Notes under the pieces: model-generated
Told to the model about the DNA's origin: nothing
Seen by the model: only the letters and a program-made list of their open reading frames with translations
The model's database searches: none
Program-made: the position numbers and the translations under genes
Shown: piece by piece, positions 47,615-55,308 of the stretch
Layout of the letters: each line of letters opens with the position of its first letter
Numbering within the stretch: the first letter of the stretch is position 1
Source of the DNA: Devosia crocina
GTDB lineage: Bacteria > Pseudomonadota > Alphaproteobacteria > Rhizobiales > Devosiaceae
Assembly: GCF_900116545.1 (NCBI RefSeq)
Contig: NZ_FPCK01000001.1
Location: 682,001-746,000, forward strand
Direction of reading: 5' to 3'
DNA: 64,000 nucleotides

Positions 47615-48262
47615 ATGACAAAAAGAGCACTCGTCGTTTGGGGGGGAATGGAGCTGCATACGCCAGAGCGCGGGGCGCATGTGGTGCGTGACCTTCTGGA
47701 GGAGGAGGGTTTTGCGGTAACCGTGACGCCCGATTACGATGCGTTGGGGGCCGAGGATGTCGGCAGCAATGACCTTGTGGTGCCGGTGATCACCGACGGG
47801 GTGCTCGCGCCCGAAAAGATGAACAATCTGATCGCCGCGATCAGGGCAGGGACGGGGCTTGCGGGCTACCACATGGGGTTGGCTACGACGTTTCGCGCAA
47901 GCGTGCCGTTTCGCTATGCGGCCAGCGTGTACTGGGTGCAGCACCCTGGCAATATCATCACGTACAAGGTCGATGTGACGCGCAGCGATCATCCCATCAT
48001 GGCTGGGATCGAGAGTTTCGAGCACACCTCGGAGCAGTATTATCTCAACTACGATCCGGCGGTCGAAGTTTTGGCGACGACGACGTTTTCGGGCGAGTTT
48101 CACCCCTGGCGCAAGGATGTGGTGATGCCGGTCGTGTTCACCACCACGCATGACCGGGGGCGGGTGTTTTATTCTTCGCTCGGGCACACGGCGGACGAGC
48201 TGGAGATTCCGCAGGTGCGGACGATTTTGCAGCGCGGATTGGTGTGGGCGGCGCGGGGATGA
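47615..48262 (+). CDS. ThuA-domain protein (trehalose-utilisation-like, class I glutamine amidotransferase fold)
   Basis: The 215-residue cytoplasmic protein shows ThuA features: ALVVWGGMELHTPERGAHVV, LVVPVITDGVLAPEKMNNL, TGLAGYHMGLATTFR, SDHPIMAGIESFEHTSEQYYL and HDRGRVFYSSLGH (about 175-190). ThuA proteins participate in disaccharide oxidation pathways in Rhizobium. ATG 47615 begins 13 bp past the repeat element with GAAAGG upstream. It likely belongs to the same catabolic operon. Confidence 0.88.
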   Translation: MTKRALVVWGGMELHTPERGAHVVRDLLEEEGFAVTVTPDYDALGAEDVGSNDLVVPVITDGVLAPEKMNNLIAAIRAGTGLAGYHMGLATTFRASVPFRYAASVYWVQHPGNIITYKVDVTRSDHPIMAGIESFEHTSEQYYLNYDPAVEVLATTTFSGEFHPWRKDVVMPVVFTTTHDRGRVFYSSLGHTADELEIPQVRTILQRGLVWAARG

Positions 48263-48269
48263 GGGGTTC

Positions 48270-48983
48270 TTATTGCTGCTGCGCGGCCTCGGCCTGCCTG
48301 CGCAAGACTTCGGACTCGGGCAAGGCATTGGCGTATTGAAGTTCGCGATTGGCGCGCGCCCAGAAGGCGGGGTGGACCTTGTCGAGAAGGGCAGGGGCGG
48401 TCGGGGCGAGCGCCAGGGTTGCGGCAAGCGCGTCGTCGAGAAAGAGGATGGCGTTCTGGCGGTACCAGGCGGGAATGGCTTCGTCGGTCCAGATCCTTGG
48501 GCGCAGGACGTCATAGGCTTTTTTGCCGTGGGCGGCGAAAAGCACGGCCCAGTAGCTCGGCCATTGCTCGTTCACATGGCCGACGCCGCCCTGGCCGGGA
48601 ATGGCGGCGGAAAACAGGATCGCGGGCGCCATGAGGGAGAGATCGGCTACGAAACCGGGGGCGCGGGCAGGGGACAGGTGCTCGGCGACTTCGAGCGAAA
48701 GCGCGAGATCGACCCGGGGGCCTGCGAAGGGCGTTTCAAGATCATGGTTTTGAAAAGCGATCGCCTGGTCATCGAGCATGGCGGGCGTAACCCAGCTGCC
48801 CTCGATGCCGAAGCGGCTTTCCGCGCCGGAAGCGGACAGAAAGGTGCCGGTGCCGCAGCCGATATCAGCAACGTGGCGGCGCGGCAGGTTCGGGGGCAGG
48901 ATGGCAAAGATGGCGCGTGCCGCATGAGCGGTGTGAAGGCGGCGGTTGGCGTAGAAATCGGCGGGGTATAGCGCGGTGGTCAT
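48270..48983 (-). CDS. Class I SAM-dependent methyltransferase
   Basis: The 237-residue protein has the SAM-binding motif ADIGCGTGTFLS (about 39-50) and the post-motif LALSLEVAEHLSP (about 95-107), a methyltransferase-11/23-like arrangement. It is convergent with the ThuA gene (7-bp gap). The substrate is unknown; there is no operon partner. Confidence 0.82.
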   Translation of the reverse strand: MTTALYPADFYANRRLHTAHAARAIFAILPPNLPRRHVADIGCGTGTFLSASGAESRFGIEGSWVTPAMLDDQAIAFQNHDLETPFAGPRVDLALSLEVAEHLSPARAPGFVADLSLMAPAILFSAAIPGQGGVGHVNEQWPSYWAVLFAAHGKKAYDVLRPRIWTDEAIPAWYRQNAILFLDDALAATLALAPTAPALLDKVHPAFWARANRELQYANALPESEVLRRQAEAAQQQ

Positions 48984-49121
48984 GTGGCCCGGTCTCCTTG
49001 CAGAAAGCTTACCCCAGGGGCGCCAGGCAAAGCGAGTTCCTGATGGGTGGAGTCGGAACCTTGTGCAAGGCAGCCCGTTGCTCGGGCAGCGTCACCCTTC
49101 ATGAAATTCTGGAGACGATAA

Positions 49122-49610
49122 ATGGCTGAAAAGCAACTCGACGATCTGTTTCTCGATACGCTCAAAGACATCTACTACGCAGAACGGCAAATCCTGAAGG
49201 CTCTGCCGAAAATGGCGAAGGCTGCGACCTCGCCCGAACTCAAGGCAGGTTTCGAACAGCACCAGCAGGAAACGGAAGGCCAGGTCGAGCGCTTGCAGCA
49301 AGTGTTCGAGCATCTGGGCAAGCCGGCCCGCGGCAAGACCTGCGACGCCATCCTCGGCATTATCGAGGAAGGCAAGGAAATCATGGACGAATACAAGGGC
49401 ACCCAGGCGCTCGATGCCGGTCTGGTGGCTGCAGCACAGGCTGTGGAGCACTATGAGATCGCCCGCTACGGCACGCTCGTGACCTGGGCCAAGCAGCTCG
49501 GCCACACCGAGATCGCCCAGCTTCTTTCCGAAACGCTCAAGGAAGAAGAAGCCACCGACAAGAAGCTGAGCCAGGTGGCGCTCAAGACCGTCAATCAGAA
49601 GGCCGCATAG
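49122..49610 (+). CDS. DUF892 / YciE-YciF ferritin-like protein
   Basis: The 162-residue helical protein matches the DUF892 family: LDDLFLDTLKDIYYAERQILKALPKM at the N-terminus, EQHQQETEGQVERL (about 46-58) and AVEHYEIARYGTLV (about 107-120), with Glu and His residues positioned as in di-iron ferritin-like helices. Family members are stress-induced. An intrinsic terminator follows. Confidence 0.92.
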   Translation: MAEKQLDDLFLDTLKDIYYAERQILKALPKMAKAATSPELKAGFEQHQQETEGQVERLQQVFEHLGKPARGKTCDAILGIIEEGKEIMDEYKGTQALDAGLVAAAQAVEHYEIARYGTLVTWAKQLGHTEIAQLLSETLKEEEATDKKLSQVALKTVNQKAA

Positions 49611-49620
49611 GCCTTCTTCC

Positions 49621-49657
49621 AGGGTGGACGGGCAAGCGTCCACCCTCTCCTCTTTTT
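49621..49657 (+). terminator. Intrinsic terminator after the DUF892 gene
   Basis: AGGGTGGACG (49621-49630), loop GGCAAG, CGTCCACCCT (49637-49646) forms a perfect 10-bp stem, with CTCCTCTTTTTG following. Confidence 0.85.
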
Positions 49658-49666
49658 GCGGATGCC

Positions 49667-49888
49667 ATGCACAGAAATCCCGATCTCGCCACGCGTATTC
49701 GCGACACGGCTTATTTTCTCTGGGAGCAGGACGGCAGGCCCGAGGGCCGCGCCATGGACTATTGGCTGAAAGCCAAGCAGATGTTGCAGCGGCAAATGGC
49801 CTATGACCGGTGGCTGGCGGACGGAACGCCCCCAGATCAGTCGGACCTGCACTGGCATGAGGCAGGGCGCGAAATCGAGGAGAAATGA
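49667..49888 (+). CDS. DUF2934 small protein
   Basis: The 73-residue protein contains the DUF2934 pattern: TRIRDTAYFLWEQDGRPEGRAMDYWLKA (about 9-36). It follows the DUF892 gene, a common pairing of stress-associated small proteins. Function is unknown. An intrinsic terminator follows 4 bp after the stop. Confidence 0.85.
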   Translation: MHRNPDLATRIRDTAYFLWEQDGRPEGRAMDYWLKAKQMLQRQMAYDRWLADGTPPDQSDLHWHEAGREIEEK

Positions 49889-49892
49889 AATC

Positions 49893-49914
49893 GGGCCCGG
49901 TGGGGCCCGTTTTG
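49893..49914 (+). terminator. Intrinsic terminator after the DUF2934 gene
   Basis: CGGGCCC (49893-49899), loop GGTG, GGGCCCG (49904-49910) and TTTT form a compact GC-rich terminator. Confidence 0.85.
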
Positions 49915-49933
49915 CGTCAGGGGATTGCCTCTA

Positions 49934-50010
49934 ATCCGTCACTACGGGGCAGGTCCCTGTAGTCCTTGCCGAGGGAGATGGATTGCCGGGACGAGCCCGG
50001 CAATGACGGC
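49934..50010. repeat. Family B palindromic repeat element (copy 1)
   Basis: GTCACTACGGGGC...TGGATTGCCGGGACGAGCCCGGCAATGACGGC contains the TTGCCGGG/CCCGGCAA stem shared with 55202-55285 and 58192-58285. The left half is diverged. Confidence 0.6.
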
Positions 50011-50076
50011 AAGAGGAAACGATCAAAGCATGTGGCCGCTGCCCTTCAAGCATAGCTCTGCGAGCCTGAGCTGCTC

Positions 50077-50115
50077 AAAACGCCCCACTGGGGAGATTTT
50101 GCCGCCAGAGGCGGC
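50077..50115 (-). terminator. Possible terminator of efp
   Basis: Downstream of efp on the minus strand, a GCCGCC-TCT-GGCGGC hairpin (50115-50101) is followed by CCCC-AGT-GGGG and CGTTTTG (50093-50077). The second stem is only 4 bp, so the call is tentative. Confidence 0.4.
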
Positions 50116-50121
50116 CGACGA

Positions 50122-50691
50122 TCAGTCCTTGGCGCGTTCGACGTAGGAATTGTCTTCGGTCAGGATGACGATGCGGGTGCCGGCGTCGATATGGGGCGGG
50201 ACCATGACGCGCAGGCCATTGTTGAGCACGGCGGGCTTATAGGAAGAGGAAGCGGTCTGGCCCTTGACGACCGGCTCGGTCTCGACGATCTCGAAGGTCA
50301 TGCGCTGGGGCAGTTCCATGGAGAGCGCGATGCCTTCATGGGTCATGAGGTGCACCTTCATGCCATCCGAGAGATAGGCCTTCTGGTCGCCGATGACGTC
50401 GTCGGAGACGACGAGCTGCTCGTAGGTCTCCGGCTCCATGAAGTGGTGGCCTTCGCCATCGGAATAGAGATAGTCGTAGACGCGATCATCGACGTCGGCC
50501 TTTTCGACCATTTCCACAGTGCGCCAGCGGCCGAGCACCTTCACGCCATCGGAAATGCGGCGCATGGTGACGTTGGTCACCGAATTGCCCTTGCCGGGGT
50601 GAACGTTTTCGGCGGTGAGCACGACGTGGAGGTTGCCGTCCTGCTCGACCACGTGGCCCTTGCGCAGGGACGAGGCGATGACCTTGACCAT
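50122..50691 (-). CDS. efp: Translation elongation factor P
   Basis: The 189-residue protein rescues ribosomes stalled on polyproline. It has three OB-like domains (KOW-like N-terminus, S1-like C-terminus [19 protein letters not shown]). The modification loop is HPGKG with Lys at position 34 counting from MVKV, the lysine that EpmA beta-lysylates. ATG 50691 is chosen because GGAAGAA precedes it and the family starts there; an in-frame start 7 codons upstream is less likely. epmA and epmB lie across the divergent promoter, so the full modification pathway is present. Confidence 0.95.
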   Translation of the reverse strand: MVKVIASSLRKGHVVEQDGNLHVVLTAENVHPGKGNSVTNVTMRRISDGVKVLGRWRTVEMVEKADVDDRVYDYLYSDGEGHHFMEPETYEQLVVSDDVIGDQKAYLSDGMKVHLMTHEGIALSMELPQRMTFEIVETEPVVKGQTASSSYKPAVLNNGLRVMVPPHIDAGTRIVILTEDNSYVERAKD

Positions 50692-50818
50692 TTTTCTTCC
50701 TTGTTCGATCACTAGGCGCGTAATAGAGGCAGGGCCGTCCGCACGCCGATAAGCTATTGTCGAGCGCCCGATACCCTATTCCGCGCCCTTTCGCCAGCCT
50801 AGACGGCAGAAAACCCGC

Positions 50819-51877
50819 ATGAGTTCGATCAACCCCGTCCATTCCTCGCCCTGGTGGGCGCCCGAGCGCCATATGGACCGGCGGCCGATCCTGCTGGCGC
50901 GCAATCGCATCGATTCGAGGATCCGCAACTGGCTGGCGGAGAACGATTTTCTCCTGGTCGATCCGCCTGGGCTGCAGCGCTCGCCGGGCAACGAGACGCA
51001 CCTGCATGCTTTTCAAACAACGATGATCGGCAATGACGGTGTGGGGGACACGATGTTTTTCCATACCTCGCCCGAGTTCACCATGAAAAAGCTGCTGGCA
51101 GCGGGGGAGACGCGTATCGCGAGCCTGCAGCACGTCTGGCGCAACCGCGAGCGCTCGGCGCTGCACCATCCCGAATTCACCATGCTCGAATGGTATCGGG
51201 CAGGAGCGCCTTATGATGTGGTGATCGCCGATACGCTGGGGTTCATCCGGCTTGCCGCCGACACAACCGGTATTGCGCGGTTCAGCTTTCGCGACCGCGA
51301 CTGTGACCCGCGCCTCGAAGCCGAACGCATCAGCGTTGCCGAGGCTTTCCTCGCTCATGCCGGGATCGATCTCCTCGCGAGCATGGATGCGGATGGCGTG
51401 CCTGATGGCGCGGCACTGGCCGGGCAGATGGCGGCGCAGGGGCTCGCCGTGCCCGAGGACACCAGCTGGAGCTATCTTTTCAGCCGGATCCTTGTTGAAA
51501 AAGTCGAGCCGGAGTTGGGCAATGGGCGGGTCACCGTGCTCGATCGCTACCCGGCTTGCGAAGCGGCGCTGGCGCGGCGTGTGCCGGGGGACCGGCGGGT
51601 TGCCGAACGGTTCGAGGTTTATGCTTCAGGCGTCGAGCTGGCCAATGGTTTCGGCGAATTGACTGATGCGGCCGAGCAGAGAGAGCGGTTCGTCGCGGAA
51701 ATGGATGAGAAGGAGCGCATTTATGGCGAGCGCTACCGGATCGACGAGGATTTTTTGGCCGCGCTCGAATTGATGCCGGAGGCGAGCGGGGTGGCGTTGG
51801 GGTTTGATCGGCTGGTGATGCTGGCCACAGGTGCGCCACGGATCGAGGCGGTGCTTTGGGCGCCGGTGGCGGAATGA
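50819..51877 (+). CDS. epmA: EF-P--(R)-beta-lysine ligase EpmA (GenX/PoxA)
   Basis: The 352-residue class II lysyl-tRNA-synthetase-like enzyme lacks the anticodon-binding domain and attaches beta-lysine to EF-P Lys34. Motif regions visible are FFHTSPEFTMKKLLAAG (about 80-95), LQHVWRNRERSALHHPEFTMLEWY (class II motif 2 area) and the C-terminal GVALGFDRLVML (motif 3). It is divergent from efp (127-bp gap) and overlaps epmB by ATGA. Confidence 0.95.
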   Translation: MSSINPVHSSPWWAPERHMDRRPILLARNRIDSRIRNWLAENDFLLVDPPGLQRSPGNETHLHAFQTTMIGNDGVGDTMFFHTSPEFTMKKLLAAGETRIASLQHVWRNRERSALHHPEFTMLEWYRAGAPYDVVIADTLGFIRLAADTTGIARFSFRDRDCDPRLEAERISVAEAFLAHAGIDLLASMDADGVPDGAALAGQMAAQGLAVPEDTSWSYLFSRILVEKVEPELGNGRVTVLDRYPACEAALARRVPGDRRVAERFEVYASGVELANGFGELTDAAEQRERFVAEMDEKERIYGERYRIDEDFLAALELMPEASGVALGFDRLVMLATGAPRIEAVLWAPVAE

Positions 51878-53085
51878 GCAAGCGTGAAAGGGCATTTGCG
51901 CGGGCTGAAGAGCCCCTCACCCTGACCCTCTCCCCAGGGGGGCGAGGGGACGATGGGGTTGGAGGCAGTTCCAAAGTTGAGTCTTCCTCCTGTGCCGCGG
52001 TTTCAGTTCCTGCGTCCCCTCGCCCCTCTGGGGAGAGGGTCAGGGTGAGGGGCGCTGCGCTCAAGACGGTCGCCGACCTCGAGGCAGTGAACCTGGTTCC
52101 GGCCGAGAGTGGTCTTGACCCTGTCGCAGAAAAGTACGCCATTGGCATCACTCCCGCCGTGCTCGACCTCATGGATCGGTCGGATCCAGCAGACCCGATT
52201 GCGCGCCAGTTCGTGCCGACCGTGGCTGAACTCCAGACGACTCCAGAGGAGCGGGCTGATCCGATTGGAGATTTGTGCCATTCCCCCGTGGAAGGGATCG
52301 TGCATCGCTATCCCGATCGGGTGCTGCTCAAGGCGGTGCATGTTTGTCCGGTTTATTGCCGGTTCTGTTTCCGGCGCGAGATGGTCGGGCCGCAGGGATT
52401 GGGCACCCTGACGGGGTCGGAACTCGATGCGGCAATGGACTATATCGCCAGCCACGAGGAAATCTGGGAGGTCATCCTGACCGGGGGCGACCCGCTGGTG
52501 CTTTCGCCGCGGCGGCTCAAAAGTCTGATGGAGCGGCTGGCGGCGATCGAGCATGTCAGGATCGTGCGCTTTCATACGCGGGTGCCCGTGGTCGAGCCGG
52601 AACGCGTTAATGACGAGATGGTCGCGGCGCTCTTGGCGAGCGGCAAGACGACCTATCTCGCCGTCCACGCCAACCATCCGCGCGAGTTTTCGCCGGACGC
52701 GCGGCTTGCGTTCAGGCGCTTGGTCGATGGTGGGGTCGTGCTGATCAGTCAATCGGTGCTGCTGCGCGGGGTCAATGACGATGTGGACACGCTCGCGGCC
52801 CTGATGCGGGGCTTTGTCGAGAACCGGATCAAGCCCTACTACCTCCATCACCCGGACCTTGCGCCGGGAACGAGCCATTTCCGCATCGGCATAGAAGAGG
52901 GGCAAAAGCTCGTCGCAGCTCTGCGCGGGCGGATCTCGGGACTGTGCCAGCCGACCTATGTGCTCGATATCCCCGGCGGGCATGGCAAGGCCGATATCGG
53001 CGCGGGGACTGTTGCAGGTGGAGACGGTTGTTTCACCGTGCGGGACTGGCAGGGGCGCGAACACGCCTATCCGCCCGCCGAGTAG
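51874..53085 (+). CDS. epmB: EF-P beta-lysylation protein EpmB (lysine 2,3-aminomutase) carrying an in-frame repeat insertion
   Basis: The 403-residue radical-SAM, PLP-dependent enzyme converts L-alpha-lysine to beta-lysine for EF-P. The [4Fe-4S] motif is CPVYCRFC (about 165-172) and the PLP Lys region is GGHGKADIG near 375. ATG 51874 overlaps the epmA stop (ATGA). Residues about 13-60 are encoded by a palindromic repeat element (51912-52053); the normal protein resumes at ALKTVADLEAVNLV. The alternative is initiation after the element, such as GTG 52087, which lacks a good ribosome site. The core enzyme appears intact. Confidence 0.92.
   Translation: MSKRERAFARAEEPLTLTLSPGGRGDDGVGGSSKVESSSCAAVSVPASPRPSGERVRVRGAALKTVADLEAVNLVPAESGLDPVAEKYAIGITPAVLDLMDRSDPADPIARQFVPTVAELQTTPEERADPIGDLCHSPVEGIVHRYPDRVLLKAVHVCPVYCRFCFRREMVGPQGLGTLTGSELDAAMDYIASHEEIWEVILTGGDPLVLSPRRLKSLMERLAAIEHVRIVRFHTRVPVVEPERVNDEMVAALLASGKTTYLAVHANHPREFSPDARLAFRRLVDGGVVLISQSVLLRGVNDDVDTLAALMRGFVENRIKPYYLHHPDLAPGTSHFRIGIEEGQKLVAALRGRISGLCQPTYVLDIPGGHGKADIGAGTVAGGDGCFTVRDWQGREHAYPPAE
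51912..52053. repeat. Family A palindromic repeat (copy 5) inserted in frame in epmB
   Basis: Two 41-bp arms, 51912-51952 and 52013-52053, are inverted copies matching at 40 of 41 positions (one A/G difference). They start GCCCCTCACCCTGACC and end GGTCAGGGTGAGGGGC. The 60-bp centre is not palindromic. There is no transposase; the compact inverted-repeat layout is that of a non-autonomous element. Confidence 0.92.
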
Positions 53086-53189
53086 GGATTTCCACAGCGC
53101 GGGAAATGCCATGTCTGGTTCACACCAGCGTGATCCTGTCAAATCCAAGTCGATTCGGGCCCGATACTGACAACCCGCAGAGGTCATCC

Positions 53190-54320
53190 ATGTCCCAGGT
53201 CACGCTTCCCCTTCCCAGTCGCTCGATCGAGATCACGGGGCGCCCATTTGCGATGCCGGCAGCGTTTCTCTTTACCGTCGTCATCCTCTCGGCCATGGCG
53301 ATTGGGCTTGCCATCTGGCAGGGGCCGGGCCTGTGGCGCGACTGGCAGATCAGCCAAAACCCGCTCACGCTCGACGACTGGGACATGGTCGAGGGCGAGT
53401 GTTCGTCACGCCGTGGATTGACCGATTGCGAAGCCGATGTGACCTATAGCTATCAGGGCACCAGCTACGGGACACACATCTCGCTCGCCTTTCTCGATTT
53501 CGCGAGCGGCGATTATCTGGTTGATCTCGTGATCTCGGCCGATGATCCGGAGCTCGCTACGATCAGCCTCGGCCTCGACATGCTGTGGAACAGGATGGCG
53601 GTCTTTGCCGTCTTCATGTTGCTGTTTGGCGGTGGTGCGATGGCCATGATCTGGGGTGCGATCAAGGCGAACCAGGCCAATGGCGCAGCAAAGGCTCCAG
53701 GGCGCATGGACGTGGTGCCCGTCCGGATCGCTGGTGTCGACGAAAAGCGGGCGGACAAATATGTCGCCTATCACCGCCTCGACAATGGCAAGCGCAAGGG
53801 CAGTATCATCCGCACGCATTTTCGCGCCGGCGAACAGCCGATGATGGCCATCGGCGCCGATGGCGGCTGGTATGGCGTAGCGGTTAAGCCGGAGCATCTG
53901 TCGATGCCGGTCATCCTCGATCGTGGCCTCACGCGCCTCGACCTTTCCGAGAGCGAACGCCAGCAGGCGCTTGCGGCTTTCGAGGCCGAGCAACAAAGGC
54001 GCGGGGTCGTGCCGGGGGAGGCAGCGAAGCCCAAGAAGCAGGGACCAAACTGGGCACGCGGACTGCTGGCTGGTGGCGGTGTCTTGCTGCTCGCCGTCGT
54101 CGCCTTCTTTGGGTTCTGGCTTTACTATGTTCTGGCCGCGCCAGACGCGTTCGACCCCGTCGGCATCGAGATCAACAACGTCATGCCCGGGCCGCTCAAC
54201 ACCTGGGGCTGCGAGCAGCTTTATGCCCGCTTTGGCGACGAAAGCGCGCCGTTCGGGTGCGTGGGTGATGATTACGTAAGCTGGAAGGTGGCGGGGGAGA
54301 AGACGAAGGTGAAGAGTTAG
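53190..54320 (+). CDS. DUF3592-like membrane protein, hypothetical
   Basis: The 376-residue protein has three hydrophobic segments: about 23-45, 130-152 (AVFAVFMLLFGGGAMAMIWGAI) and 288-312 (GGVLLLAVVAFFGFWLYYVL). The region between the first two (DDWDMVEGECSSRRGLTDCEADVTYSYQGTSY) resembles the beta-rich domain of DUF3592 proteins. A C-terminal periplasmic segment has WGCEQLYARFGDESAPFGC with two Cys. ATG 53190 follows AGAGG. No functional partner is evident. Confidence 0.65.
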   Translation: MSQVTLPLPSRSIEITGRPFAMPAAFLFTVVILSAMAIGLAIWQGPGLWRDWQISQNPLTLDDWDMVEGECSSRRGLTDCEADVTYSYQGTSYGTHISLAFLDFASGDYLVDLVISADDPELATISLGLDMLWNRMAVFAVFMLLFGGGAMAMIWGAIKANQANGAAKAPGRMDVVPVRIAGVDEKRADKYVAYHRLDNGKRKGSIIRTHFRAGEQPMMAIGADGGWYGVAVKPEHLSMPVILDRGLTRLDLSESERQQALAAFEAEQQRRGVVPGEAAKPKKQGPNWARGLLAGGGVLLLAVVAFFGFWLYYVLAAPDAFDPVGIEINNVMPGPLNTWGCEQLYARFGDESAPFGCVGDDYVSWKVAGEKTKVKS

Positions 54321-54354
54321 TCAGCTCACACAGACTGAAGATCGCTGGAGCCTC

Positions 54355-54511
54355 CCCCTCATCCGGCGCTGCGCGCCACCTTCTCCCCGAGAGGGAGAAG
54401 AATAAGGGGTCCCTCCCTCAGCCCGGAGCTCACCCGATTTAGCCTGCGAATCCGGTGTTCCTCTCCCTCTCGGGGAGAGGTGGCTCGGCAGAGCCGAGTC
54501 GGTGAAGGGGA
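54355..54511. repeat. Family A palindromic repeat element (copy 6)
   Basis: The left arm (CCCTCATCCGGCGCTGCGCGCCACCTT...) and right arm (CTCTCCCTCTCGGGGAGAGGTGGCTCGGCAGAGCCGAG...) carry nested stems and match the copy at 47466-47601 in opposite orientation. It fills the convergent gap between the DUF3592-like gene and the GST gene. Confidence 0.8.
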
Positions 54512-54536
54512 TTGTTCGCACTCGCCCAAACTGAGT

Positions 54537-55178
54537 CTAAGTCTTCGCCGGCCCTGCCGGAAAAATCCCCGACATGACCACAAAGCCCGGCACGCGCCGG
54601 ACGCGGTCGGTCCAGCGGCGTAGGGCCGGGTAATCCTGCCGCGAGATGCCGCCTTCTTCGGACAGCATGACATAGGGGAAGCAGGCAATGTCGGCGGTGG
54701 TCGGATGGCTTGGCGCGCAGAGCCAGTCGCGGCCGGACTTTTCACCGAACCAGAGATGTTCGTCCATCAGCCGGAAAATGCGATGGGCGCCTTTTCGCGA
54801 TTTTTCGATATCGAAATTGTATCCATAGCCCAGCGCCAGGCGGGCGGCCGAAGAGGTGGCCGTGATGTCATCGGCAACGGCATGCCAGCGCAGGATCTCG
54901 GCGGTGACAGCGGGGTCATCAGGGAACCACTGTCCGCTCGTGTCGTATTTTTTCGCGAGGTAGGCGAGGATGGCGCCGGAGTCCGAAAGGGTCAGTTCGC
55001 CGTCCTGCAAGACCGGCAATTGGCCGAAGGGATTAAGGCGCAGGAACCAGTCCGATTTGTGTTCGCGGCCGGGGAAAAAATCAACGGGATGAATCCCATA
55101 GGCGACATCGAGAATGTTCATCAGGAGCCGCAGCTTGTAGCAGTTGCCCGAGAGTTCGAAGTCGTAAAGGGTGATCAT
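54537..55178 (-). CDS. Glutathione S-transferase-like protein (NdmE-like by context)
   Basis: The 213-residue protein has a thioredoxin-like N-terminal GST domain (MITLYDFELSGNCYKLRLLM, then LNPFGQLPVLQDGELTLSDSGAILAYLA, about 48-75, with the cis-Pro and the conserved DS pair for glutathione) and a helical C-terminal domain (PTTADIACFPYVMLSEEGG). ATG 55178 is chosen; an upstream in-frame start lies in a repeat. It is third in a leftward run after a Rieske-reductase fusion and a Rieske-less oxygenase. In Pseudomonas putida CBB5, NdmE is a GST-like structural partner in the NdmCDE demethylase complex, and this order matches. Confidence 0.85.
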   Translation of the reverse strand: MITLYDFELSGNCYKLRLLMNILDVAYGIHPVDFFPGREHKSDWFLRLNPFGQLPVLQDGELTLSDSGAILAYLAKKYDTSGQWFPDDPAVTAEILRWHAVADDITATSSAARLALGYGYNFDIEKSRKGAHRIFRLMDEHLWFGEKSGRDWLCAPSHPTTADIACFPYVMLSEEGGISRQDYPALRRWTDRVRRVPGFVVMSGIFPAGPAKT

Positions 55179-55201
55179 GGGTTCACCAAAATTCTGTTGG
55201 C

Positions 55202-55285
55202 CATCATTGCCCGGCTTGACCGGGCAATCCATGCCGCAGCGGTAATCGAAGGGTGGATCACCCGGACAAGCCGGGTGATGACGGT
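55202..55285. repeat. Family B palindromic repeat element (copy 2)
   Basis: Two stems, TTGCCCGG-CTTGA-CCGGGCAA and TCACCCGG-ACAAG-CCGGGTGA, flank a central TCCATGCCGC...GGTGGA region. It sits between the GST and reductase genes and encodes nothing. Confidence 0.75.
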
Positions 55286-55308
55286 GGTGGTTGGGGACGT
55301 GATCATGA

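Noticed and set aside
51912..52053. The epmB inverted repeat as an insertion sequence or a terminator
   Set aside because: It is too short for a transposase gene, has no T tract, and the frame of epmB continues through it; a non-autonomous palindromic element fits better.
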